Source: Gemmataceae bacterium
Lineage (GTDB): Bacteria; Planctomycetota; Planctomycetia; Gemmatales; Gemmataceae
Length of the DNA: 64,000 nt
NCBI GenBank assembly: GCA_022842245.1
Contig: JALHPZ010000005.1
Coordinates: 154,979 to 218,978, forward strand
Direction: 5' to 3'
Shown: piece after piece, positions 1 to 7,235 of the stretch
How the letters are laid out: every line of letters starts with the position of its first letter
Position numbering within the stretch: position 1 is the first letter of the stretch
Notes under the pieces: generated by a model
Told to the model about the DNA's origin: nothing
The model's database searches: none
Seen by the model: only the letters and a program-made list of their open reading frames with translations
Translations under genes and position numbers: made by a program

Positions 1-288
1 GTCCTCGGTCGGAGGCGGCAAGGGGGTCGTCCGGTCCGAATCGGCGTTGCCGGCGAGAGAATCGTCGCCGAGCCGCCACGAGTCGATGTCGACGGAGGAA
101 ATGCCGGCGGCTTGCAACAGAATCTCGATGGTGACCGGCATGCGGTCTTCGGAGGGTTCGAGCCGGGCGCGGGGCACGAGGAACACGACGGTGGACGCGT
201 CCCCGTCCGGCATGGTCCACGCCTCGGCGACGATGTCGCCGTCATAGGTCAGGGTCGCCCAATCGGTCGACGATTCCATCTCGGCCAC
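1..288 (-). CDS. Hypothetical protein, N-terminal part only
   Basis: This gene runs off the left edge, so about 96 N-terminal residues are visible and the C-terminus is missing. I chose the GTG at 288 because GGAGG lies six bases upstream on the minus strand. An ATG at 303 and an ATG at 279 are in the same frame and are alternatives. The visible protein begins VAEMESSTDWATLTYDG and is acidic with a proline-rich end. I see no signal peptide and recognise no domain. It is divergent from the DUF1501 gene at 385, so the short gap between them should hold both promoters. Confidence 0.6.
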   Translation of the reverse strand, partial: MAEMESSTDWATLTYDGDIVAEAWTMPDGDASTVVFLVPRARLEPSEDRMPVTIEILLQAAGISSVDIDSWRLGDDSLAGNADSDRTTPLPPPTED

Positions 289-348
289 ATCGCACCTCCG
301 CATGCAAGACGCCGCCGATACCCTACGATTTCAATTGATCACCGGCGC

Positions 349-378
349 TTGCCCGATGGGCCGCGTATCGGGTAAACT
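349..378 (+). promoter_or_regulatory. Possible promoter of the DUF1501 gene at 385
   Basis: TTGCCC (349-354) and TAAACT (373-378) are 18 bases apart and each match the sigma-70 consensus at four of six positions. The -10 box ends only six bases before the ATG at 385, so a transcript starting from it would be leaderless or nearly so. No Shine-Dalgarno sequence is seen before that ATG, which fits. The assignment rests on consensus matching only. Confidence 0.25.
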
Positions 379-384
379 TCCTGT

Positions 385-1773
385 ATGTCCTTCGTCGCCG
401 TTCCCGGTCCGTTTGGTGCCGCCCCCACGCGGCGCGAGCTGCTGCGTCTCGGTTTGCCGGCGCTCCTGACGGCCGGTTCAGCGCGGGCCGCGACGCGATC
501 CGACGGCTTCGGCCAGGCGAAATCCGTGCTCGTCGTCTTCGCCAGCGGCGGGCAAAGCCAGTTCGAAACATACGACCCCAAGCCGGCCGCTCCGGAGGAG
601 ATCCGCGGTGCGTTCGGCAGCATTCCCACGACGATCCCGGGACTGCGATTCTGCGAACACCTGCCGAAGCTCGCCGCGCTCGCGCACCGGTTCGCCCTCG
701 TCCGCAGCGTGAGTCACGACGACCTCGACCACGGCTCCGCCATCTACGCCTCCCTCACCGGCAAGTTCCACGCCCGCAAGTCGTCGAACCCCGACCCGAA
801 GCCGACCGACTTCCCCACCGCCGGCGCCATCGTCAAGCGCGTCCGCCCCGCCACGCACATCCCGTACACCGCCGTCCACGTCAACGGTCCGCTGCTCATC
901 CCGGAGAAGATCGCCCCCGGCCTCTTCGGCGGATTCCTCGGCCGCGGGTTCGACCCCCACCTCGTCGGCGACCCGACCGACGAACGCCTGCTCACCGGCG
1001 GCCTCGAACAGCATGCCGACATCTCCGTGGAACGCCTCGCGGACCGCTCGGCGCTCCTCGGCAAGTTGGACGCGAACCGCTACCCCTCGCTCGCGGACCG
1101 CGACGGCCTGGCGGGCGAAGCCTTCGGCATCCTGCGATCGGCGCCGGCGCGGGCGGCGTTCGACCTCGCGCGCGAACCGGCCGCGGTGCGCGACCGCTAC
1201 GGCCGGCATCGCTCCGGCCAGGCGTGCCTGCTCGCCCGCCGCCTCGTCGAAGCCGGCGTGCCGTGGGTCACCGCCTTCTTCAACGCCAACATCCGCGGCC
1301 AGGACGACCTCCCGCACGACACGGAAGCCTATGGGTGGGACACGCATAACGACATCTTCGATGCGATGAAGACGCACCTCCTGCCGCGCTTCGATGCCAC
1401 GATGAGCGTGCTGCTGGAAGACCTCCGCGCGCGCGGGCTTCTCGAAACGACTCTCGTCATCGCGCTCGGCGAGTTCGGCCGGGCGCCGAAGGTGGCGATC
1501 GAGAAGAACTTCGCCGGGTCGTCGCCGGGCCGGAAGCACTGGGGCGGCTGTTATTCCGTGATGTTCGCCGGCGCGGGCGTGACGCCGGGCGCTGTGTACG
1601 GATCGTCCGACCGGATCGGCGCGTACCCGAGCGACAAACCCGTCTCGCCACTGGACCTGACCGCGACGCTCTACCACGCCCTCGGCATCGACCCCGCCGG
1701 GCATTTCCTCGACAGCACGAATCGCCCGTCAATCATCTCCGAAGGTTCACCGATCACCGGCTTGTGGAGATGA
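385..1773 (+). CDS. DUF1501 domain-containing protein
   Basis: A 462-residue protein of the DUF1501 family, which is distantly related to sulfatases and alkaline phosphatases and is abundant in planctomycetes; its biochemical role is not established. The N-terminus carries a Tat-like leader (TRRELLRLGLPALLTAG, residues 15-31), so export in folded form is expected. Family landmarks follow: VLVVFASGGQSQFETYDPK near residue 50, LVRSVSHDDLDHGSA near 110, GWDTHND near 318 and ALGEFGRAPK near 366. Length is normal. It overlaps the start region of the PQQ-like gene, which begins at 1806, and the two may be cotranscribed. In planctomycetes DUF1501 genes often sit beside DUF1549/DUF1553 genes, but none is adjacent here; that partner lies near 40-43 kb with a second DUF1501 gene. 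Confidence 0.92.
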   Translation: MSFVAVPGPFGAAPTRRELLRLGLPALLTAGSARAATRSDGFGQAKSVLVVFASGGQSQFETYDPKPAAPEEIRGAFGSIPTTIPGLRFCEHLPKLAALAHRFALVRSVSHDDLDHGSAIYASLTGKFHARKSSNPDPKPTDFPTAGAIVKRVRPATHIPYTAVHVNGPLLIPEKIAPGLFGGFLGRGFDPHLVGDPTDERLLTGGLEQHADISVERLADRSALLGKLDANRYPSLADRDGLAGEAFGILRSAPARAAFDLAREPAAVRDRYGRHRSGQACLLARRLVEAGVPWVTAFFNANIRGQDDLPHDTEAYGWDTHNDIFDAMKTHLLPRFDATMSVLLEDLRARGLLETTLVIALGEFGRAPKVAIEKNFAGSSPGRKHWGGCYSVMFAGAGVTPGAVYGSSDRIGAYPSDKPVSPLDLTATLYHALGIDPAGHFLDSTNRPSIISEGSPITGLWR

Positions 1774-1805
1774 CTCTGCTGATTCATTCTTCTCGAAAGC
1801 GTCCC

Positions 1806-3053
1806 ATGTATCGCACTGGAATCTTGCTATTCGCAATTGCTTCGCTTGCGGCCGATTGGTCGGGATGGCGTGGACCCACCGGCATGGGGCAAACGGATGA
1901 TGCCAAACTGCCGCTCGTCTGGGGTGGCAAGGACAATCTCAACGTGCTTTGGAAGGTGCCCCTGCCCGGGGTGGAGGCGGGTGCCGGACAGGACCAGAAC
2001 CAGTCCAGCCCGGTGGTCTTCCGCGATCGCGTCTACGTGACGGCCAGCTACTGGTCGGGGAAGCCGGACGGGACGAAGAAGCCGGAACATCGGGCGGCGT
2101 GTTATCGCCTCGCAGATGGGAAGGAACTCTGGAACGTGCCCGTGCCGCCGGGGCCATGGCAATTCAGTGACTTGCGCGGCGGGTACACGGCGCCGACACC
2201 GGCGATCGACGCCGAGCGCGTGTACGTCGGTTTCGGCTCGTCCGTGCTCGCGGCACTCGATCACCGGGGCGCGATCGTTTGGCGCAAGGAAATCGTACCG
2301 CACAAGTTCGACGTCGCGTTCGCCGCCAGTCCGGTACTCTTCGAAGAGACTGTCATCCTCCAGTGCGACCAGTTGGACCGCGAGTCGCGCATCCTCGCAT
2401 TCGACCGGACGACCGGCGAATCGAAGTGGGAGCAGAAGCGGCCGAAGGTCGGCTTCGCGCACAGCACGCCGACGCTCGCCGTCGTCGCGGGGAAGCCGCA
2501 ACTGCTCGTGTCGGCGTCCAATGCCTTGCAGGGGCTGGATCCACGCACGGGCGAAATCCGCTGGACGTGCGAGGCAAAGGGCGACACGGTATCGCCAGTC
2601 TTTGCCGGCGGCATCGTGTACTGCGACAGCGGCCGCGGCGGGCCGGGCCTCGCCGTCGAGCCAACCGGTGCGGGCGACGTGACGAAGACGCACCGCAAAT
2701 GGACGATCAAGACCGTGAAAGAGGGTTACGGTTCGCCCGTCGCTTCCGGAGACTTCCTCTACCGGCTGAGTAACCCGGACGTGTTCGCGTGCATTCGTTT
2801 ATCGACGGGCGAGGTCGTTTACACTGAGCGCCTGCCCGGCGTGAGCGCGTCCGCCAGCCCGGTGGCCGATCCGAACGGGCGCGTCTACTTCGCGAGCGCC
2901 GGAAAGAGCTACGTTGTCAAGGCCGGCGAAAAGTTCGAGATCCTTGCGACCAACGACCTCGGCGACGGCGGACCCGCGTCCCCTGCCGTCGCCGACGGCA
3001 AGCTGATCCTCAAAGGCCGCAAGTGGCTGTTCTGCGTGGGAACCGCACGGTGA
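1806..3053 (+). CDS. Secreted PQQ-like beta-propeller protein
   Basis: A 415-residue protein with a short hydrophobic leader (MYRTGILLFAIASLAADWSGW) and repeated propeller blades. It begins with the phrase WSGWRGPTGMGQ, typical of planctomycete outer-membrane-assembly-lipoprotein BamB-like or PQQ-like proteins. Blade motifs such as VYVGFGSSVLAALDHRGAIVWRKE and LQGLDPRTGEIRW recur along the chain. I start at the ATG at 1806 because it directly precedes the leader; an in-frame ATG at 1764 would overlap the DUF1501 gene and add a non-hydrophobic extension. Binding of PQQ is not shown: the fold is shared by proteins without cofactor. It probably acts in the periplasm. A hairpin at 3102-3133 closes the unit. 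Confidence 0.85.
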   Translation: MYRTGILLFAIASLAADWSGWRGPTGMGQTDDAKLPLVWGGKDNLNVLWKVPLPGVEAGAGQDQNQSSPVVFRDRVYVTASYWSGKPDGTKKPEHRAACYRLADGKELWNVPVPPGPWQFSDLRGGYTAPTPAIDAERVYVGFGSSVLAALDHRGAIVWRKEIVPHKFDVAFAASPVLFEETVILQCDQLDRESRILAFDRTTGESKWEQKRPKVGFAHSTPTLAVVAGKPQLLVSASNALQGLDPRTGEIRWTCEAKGDTVSPVFAGGIVYCDSGRGGPGLAVEPTGAGDVTKTHRKWTIKTVKEGYGSPVASGDFLYRLSNPDVFACIRLSTGEVVYTERLPGVSASASPVADPNGRVYFASAGKSYVVKAGEKFEILATNDLGDGGPASPAVADGKLILKGRKWLFCVGTAR

Positions 3054-3101
3054 CCCGCGGGAACCCTCACGCGGTCCTTGTCGACAGACGATCGGGAAAC
3101 G

Positions 3102-3133
3102 ACGAACGGCGAGGCAAACGCCTCGCCGTTCGT
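3102..3133. terminator. Bidirectional hairpin between convergent genes
   Basis: A perfect 14-bp stem (3102-3115 with 3120-3133) closes a four-base AAAC loop. It lies between the PQQ-like gene ending at 3053 and the M28 peptidase ending at 3150 from the other side. No T-tract follows on either strand, so it may work as a roadblock or mRNA 3' end stabiliser rather than a textbook intrinsic terminator. Confidence 0.6.
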
Positions 3134-3149
3134 GGACTCACACGGTCGA

Positions 3150-5006
3150 TCAACGGCCGGCGCCCTTTGGCGTGACCTTCAGCTTCTTCTTCTCCGCCTT
3201 CCGCATGACGGTGATCTCGATCTCGACGTTCGGCTTCTGGGCCGCGAGCGCCGCCATGTAGTCGTCGATGTTCTTCACGGGCTTGCCGGCGATGTCGATG
3301 ACGAAGTCGCCAGCCTTCACGCCACCCGCCTCGGCCGCGCCGCCGGGGATGACATCCTCCACCAGCACGCCCTTGTCGGCTTCATACTCGTAGTTGCCCG
3401 GCATCAGGCCCAATCGCGGCATGTTCATCATCTGCCGCGGGCTGGTGTCGGTCGGGTCGGACCAGCGGCCCTTCGTCACCAGATAGTTCGGCCGCTCCGG
3501 CAGCACCGCGATGTGGGCCGCGATAGCCTCGCAGAAATCCGCGATCTTCGTCATCCCCACGATCTCGGCCTTGTCCGGCGTGTCGGTCGGGCGGTGATAG
3601 TCCTTGTGCGTGCCGGTATGCACGAAGAGCACCGGAATCTTCTTCAAGTAGAACGACTGGTGGTCGCTCGGCCCGGTACCGGGTTCGGTCTTCATGAGCT
3701 TGAAGTCGACCTTCGCGTTCACCGCGTCGACGAGTTTGGAAAACGAGTCGCTCGAACCGACGCCGCTGGCGATCACGCGCAGCTTCTTCTTGCCCATCTC
3801 CTCGACGGTGGCGGCGCGGCCGATCATGTCCATGTTCAACATGAAGACGGTCTTCTCGATCGGCGTAACGGGGTGGTCGGCGTAGTGCTTCGATCCGTGC
3901 AGGCCCATCTCCTCGCCGGAGAAGGCGACGAAAACGATCCGGCGGCCGTAGCGGTTCTTCATGTCGCCGAATCGGCGCGCGAGTTCGAGCAGGCCGGTGG
4001 TGCCAGAGGCATTGTCGTCGGCACCGTAGTGGACCTTGCCGGCCGCGGCCGCGCCGCCGAGGCTGCCCTGACTGCTCGTGCCGAGGTGGTCGTAGTGCGC
4101 GCCGATCACGATCGTCTCGTCGGCGAGCGGACCGGAGCCGGGCAGCACGCCCACGACGTTCTTCGCGTGGATCGGTTCGCGATTGATCGTCACCGTGCCG
4201 TCGAGCGAACAACCCGCGAGCGCCATCGACATTGGCTTGATGTCCTTGTCGATCGCCTTCTCGATCTCGTCGAGCTTCTTGCCCTGGCTGGCGATCATCT
4301 TCTCCAGCACGGCGCGTTTGATTTGCAAGACGGGGAACTTAGCGGTCGCGCCGCCGGAGCGGCGCAGGTCCATGAGGGCGTCGCCCTGCTTGCCATAGGT
4401 CTGGTCGTTGACGAACACGAGGCCGGCGGCTTCCTTCTTCGCGGCCAGTTCGATCTTGGCGACGAGCGCGGCTGCATCTTCGAGCGGCCCGACGAAAGGG
4501 TTGTCCTTCTGCTCGGCCTTGGGGGTCTTGCGGAGCACGACGACGATCTTGCCCTTCACGTCGAGGCCGGCGTAGTCGTCGTACTTCACCTTGTCGGTGG
4601 CGATGGACAGCCCGTAGCCGGCGAAGACGAGATCGGCCTTGAAGTCGCCGTTGGCGGAGGTGCCGAGGACGGAGAATTCCTCGGAGACCTTGAGTTCGGC
4701 AGCGTCCTTGTCCTTGAGGGCGAGGACGACCTTGTTGGGGGTTCCGAGGCGGCTGCGGCCCGGGAAGCTGAAGGGCTGGAAGTAGCCGTCCTTGAATCCG
4801 GGTTCGAGGCCGGAGGCCTTGAACGAGGCGGCGATGTGATCGGCGGCCTTGTCGATGCCGGGGGTGCCGACGCCGCGGCCGGCGCATTCCTCACCGGCGA
4901 GGTAGAAGATGTCTTTTTTCATCCGTTCGAGAACGGCTTCAGGCGAAGCGGCGTGGCTCGCCGAGCCGAACGCAACGACCGCGAACGCGGCCAGCAATCG
5001 TTTCAT
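3150..5006 (-). CDS. Secreted M28 family zinc peptidase with PA and PDZ domains
   Basis: A 618-residue exported metallopeptidase. The leader MKRLLAAFAVVAFGSASHA supports a start at 5006 rather than the in-frame ATG at 5060. A PA-type insert (about residues 120-270) precedes the M28 catalytic domain. All the zinc-site motifs are visible: GAHYDHLG, GADDNASGT, SGEEMGLHGS, NMDMIGR and a final HKDYHRPTDT histidine. M28 enzymes are aminopeptidases or carboxypeptidases with two zinc ions. A C-terminal PDZ domain (GVLVEDVIPGGAAEAGGVKAGD) probably binds substrate termini. The gene stands alone on the minus strand, converging on the PQQ-like gene. Confidence 0.93.
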   Translation of the reverse strand: MKRLLAAFAVVAFGSASHAASPEAVLERMKKDIFYLAGEECAGRGVGTPGIDKAADHIAASFKASGLEPGFKDGYFQPFSFPGRSRLGTPNKVVLALKDKDAAELKVSEEFSVLGTSANGDFKADLVFAGYGLSIATDKVKYDDYAGLDVKGKIVVVLRKTPKAEQKDNPFVGPLEDAAALVAKIELAAKKEAAGLVFVNDQTYGKQGDALMDLRRSGGATAKFPVLQIKRAVLEKMIASQGKKLDEIEKAIDKDIKPMSMALAGCSLDGTVTINREPIHAKNVVGVLPGSGPLADETIVIGAHYDHLGTSSQGSLGGAAAAGKVHYGADDNASGTTGLLELARRFGDMKNRYGRRIVFVAFSGEEMGLHGSKHYADHPVTPIEKTVFMLNMDMIGRAATVEEMGKKKLRVIASGVGSSDSFSKLVDAVNAKVDFKLMKTEPGTGPSDHQSFYLKKIPVLFVHTGTHKDYHRPTDTPDKAEIVGMTKIADFCEAIAAHIAVLPERPNYLVTKGRWSDPTDTSPRQMMNMPRLGLMPGNYEYEADKGVLVEDVIPGGAAEAGGVKAGDFVIDIAGKPVKNIDDYMAALAAQKPNVEIEITVMRKAEKKKLKVTPKGAGR

Positions 5007-5086
5007 GGCAGGGGTTCCTGCGAAGGGGATCGATGAGAGGTGGTTCATTGTAGGCGACAAAAGGAAGGAGGCATGAGAAGCGCCGA

Positions 5087-6493
5087 TCAGGTGCGCCAGG
5101 CGGTGTTCACGGCGTCAAGCGTGGCGTGTTTGTACAGTTCTCCCAGCGTCGGATAGTTGAAGCAAGTGCGGAGCAACAATTCGGCGCGGCCTTCGGCCAT
5201 CAGGGTCATCACTCCGATGTGCACGACTTCCGTCGCGAGTTCGCCGATGACGTGGACGCCCAGCAGCTTGCGACTGGCGCGGTCGAACAGGAGTTTGAGA
5301 AACCCGGTCTTGTCCCCGATGATCTTGCCACGGGGCACATCCTCGTAGTGGGCGCGGCCGACGACGTAATCGACGTTCCGCTTCTTCAATTCCTCCTCGG
5401 TCGCGCCGGCGGAACTAAGCTCGGGAATCGTGTAAATGCCGCTCGGCAGCACGGTCGCGACGGGGCATTGGCCGAATTCGCAGTCGTATCGATGCGAGAC
5501 GGCCGCTCGTCCCTGTTCGGCGCTCGTGGAGGCGAGCGCGGGAAATCCGATCACATCCCCGACCGCGTAGATGTGCGGCACCGCGGTTTGAAATTGGGCG
5601 TTGACAGGGATCCGCCCCTTTTCGCAGATCACGATGCCGGCGCGATCGAGTTTCAACTCCGGTGTGCGGCACATCCGACCGGCGCAGATCAGCGCGTGGT
5701 CGACTTCCAACCGCGTTCCGCTCGAGAGCGTCAACCGGACCTTGTTATCGCCGGGGTCCGGGCAGGAGACGACGTTCTCCTTCCAGACGAAACGCACCCC
5801 GAGCCGTTCCATCTCCGCGAGTAGCGCGGCCGACAGTTCCGCGTCCAGGAACGGCAGCAGGCGGTCGCGGCCGTCGACGAGGTATGTCGGCACGCCGAGC
5901 GAGGCGAACATGCACGCGTATTCGCTGCCGATCACGCCGGCACCGACGACGGCGATCGACTCGGGCATTTCGTGGATGTCCAGCAGTTCGTCCGAATCGT
6001 GGATGCGCGGGTGTTCGAAGGGAATGCCGGGCGGCCGCACGGGGACGCTGCCAATGGCGATCACGATCGACTCGCCGCGGATTGGGCGGGACGATCCGTC
6101 GGAGGCGTGGACGCGCACGGTATGCGGGTCGTCGAATTCGCCACGTCCTGGAATCAGAGTGATGCCATGATGGGCGAAGGATTCGCGGATGCGTGTCTGT
6201 TCGCCGGTACGGACGGTGCGTTCGTGGCGGACGAGATCATCGACGGTGGTGCCGCGCCGAAGGGAGAGGTCGACGCCGTGAAGGTTGCGGGAGCGAAGGC
6301 CGGAGAGCGCGAGAGCGGTTTCGCGCAGCGTCTTGCTGGGAACGGTGCCGGTGTTGACGGCGGCGCCGCCGGGCTGCGCGGCCTTTTCAACCACCGCGAC
6401 GCGCTTCCCAAGCAGTGCCGCGGTTACCGCTGCCGACTCGCCTGCCGGACCGGCACCGATGACCACGAGATCGAACGCGTCGGAATTAGTCAA
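5087..6493 (-). CDS. sthA: Soluble NAD(P)+ transhydrogenase (Si-specific)
   Basis: A 468-residue flavoprotein of the disulfide-reductase superfamily that exchanges hydride between NADPH and NAD+. The FAD Rossmann motif VVIGAGPAGESAA is at the N-terminus, followed by NTGTVPSKTLRE. In true disulfide reductases this site holds two redox cysteines; here they are absent, which is the mark of the soluble transhydrogenase. A second nucleotide motif (VVGAGVIGSEYACMFASLG) and the C-terminal dimerisation domain are present. I chose the TTG at 6493 because GGAGA lies seven bases upstream and it gives the family length (E. coli SthA is about 466 residues). Cytoplasmic and monocistronic as far as can be seen. 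Confidence 0.93.
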   Translation of the reverse strand: MTNSDAFDLVVIGAGPAGESAAVTAALLGKRVAVVEKAAQPGGAAVNTGTVPSKTLRETALALSGLRSRNLHGVDLSLRRGTTVDDLVRHERTVRTGEQTRIRESFAHHGITLIPGRGEFDDPHTVRVHASDGSSRPIRGESIVIAIGSVPVRPPGIPFEHPRIHDSDELLDIHEMPESIAVVGAGVIGSEYACMFASLGVPTYLVDGRDRLLPFLDAELSAALLAEMERLGVRFVWKENVVSCPDPGDNKVRLTLSSGTRLEVDHALICAGRMCRTPELKLDRAGIVICEKGRIPVNAQFQTAVPHIYAVGDVIGFPALASTSAEQGRAAVSHRYDCEFGQCPVATVLPSGIYTIPELSSAGATEEELKKRNVDYVVGRAHYEDVPRGKIIGDKTGFLKLLFDRASRKLLGVHVIGELATEVVHIGVMTLMAEGRAELLLRTCFNYPTLGELYKHATLDAVNTAWRT

Positions 6494-6614
6494 AACAGGT
6501 TCTCCGGGGTTGAACGAATGGCGTCGACAAAGTCCAAGGCGTTTACCCGCGTCGGGCGCACGGTATTGACTTCGCAAGGAGCGATGGAGGAATCATAGTC
6601 GTGTGAGACTTGCG

Positions 6615-7124
6615 TCAGACGAGGTTTTCCTTGCCGCGATCCTCGTATCGGGGCCAGCCGAAGTAGCCCTCCATGTTCTCCACACCGAGTTCACAGCGGG
6701 GAGACGTGGTCAGATCGCGGAACTCTCCGGCTTCTCGCGCCGCCAGCAAGGCGGATTTCATGGCCTCGCCGACGATCTTGCAAATCTTCTTGTCGGGGTT
6801 CTTCATGACGTTGACCGTTTTGCCGTTCCGGTCGATGAATTCGACGATTTCGCCGTCCGGCAATTCGTGCCAGATCGGCCAGTGTGGTCGTTTGAGCGCG
6901 GGGACCTTGCCCACCTGCGACGTCCAGAACCCGTCGGGTTCCGGCTTGGGCCGAGTATCGAAGACGAGCCACAATTCGTTCCCCTGGCCAAACTCGAATC
7001 CAAAATCGATCCGCCCGATCGGCTTGGGTTTTCCGAGTTTCTTCGCTGCCGTTCGGTGGGCTTTGACGCGGCGGCGGATGTAGGCCAGAAAATCCGGGAT
7101 GTCTTTGCGAATGTCGACAATCAT
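6615..7124 (-). CDS. Hypothetical protein, 169 residues
   Basis: I do not recognise this family. The protein is soluble-looking, with no signal peptide or membrane segment, and is mixed charged and aromatic (for example FEFGQGNELWLVFDTRPKP and HWPIWHELPDGEIVEF). It starts MIVDIRKDIPDFLAYIRRR. The start at 7124 is the first ATG of an open stretch that fills the space between the surface protein at 7236-9971 and sthA. The order and orientation with sthA downstream on the same strand could allow cotranscription, since only 121 bases separate the two. Confidence 0.65.
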   Translation of the reverse strand: MIVDIRKDIPDFLAYIRRRVKAHRTAAKKLGKPKPIGRIDFGFEFGQGNELWLVFDTRPKPEPDGFWTSQVGKVPALKRPHWPIWHELPDGEIVEFIDRNGKTVNVMKNPDKKICKIVGEAMKSALLAAREAGEFRDLTTSPRCELGVENMEGYFGWPRYEDRGKENLV

Positions 7125-7175
7125 GCGTTTCTCGCAGTCGGGCGTAAGGAATCCCTTCGGTCGAAGAGAATCGAT

Positions 7176-7205
7176 GCGTCCCCTTCGACCGAGTGAAGGG
7201 GACGC
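7176..7205 (-). terminator. Hairpin after the DUF4394/FG-GAP gene
   Basis: An 11-bp perfect stem (7176-7186 with 7195-7205) closes an eight-base loop. It lies 31 bases past the stop codon of the minus-strand surface-protein gene. On the minus strand it is followed by a pyrimidine-rich stretch but no true T-run. A terminator role is inferred from position and structure. Confidence 0.5.
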
Positions 7206-7235
7206 GATGGACGCCGAAGCGGGATCCGATCGATC

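Noticed and set aside
3078-5036. A long open frame opposite the M28 peptidase
   Set aside because: It is the antisense shadow of a gene with complete zinc-site motifs.
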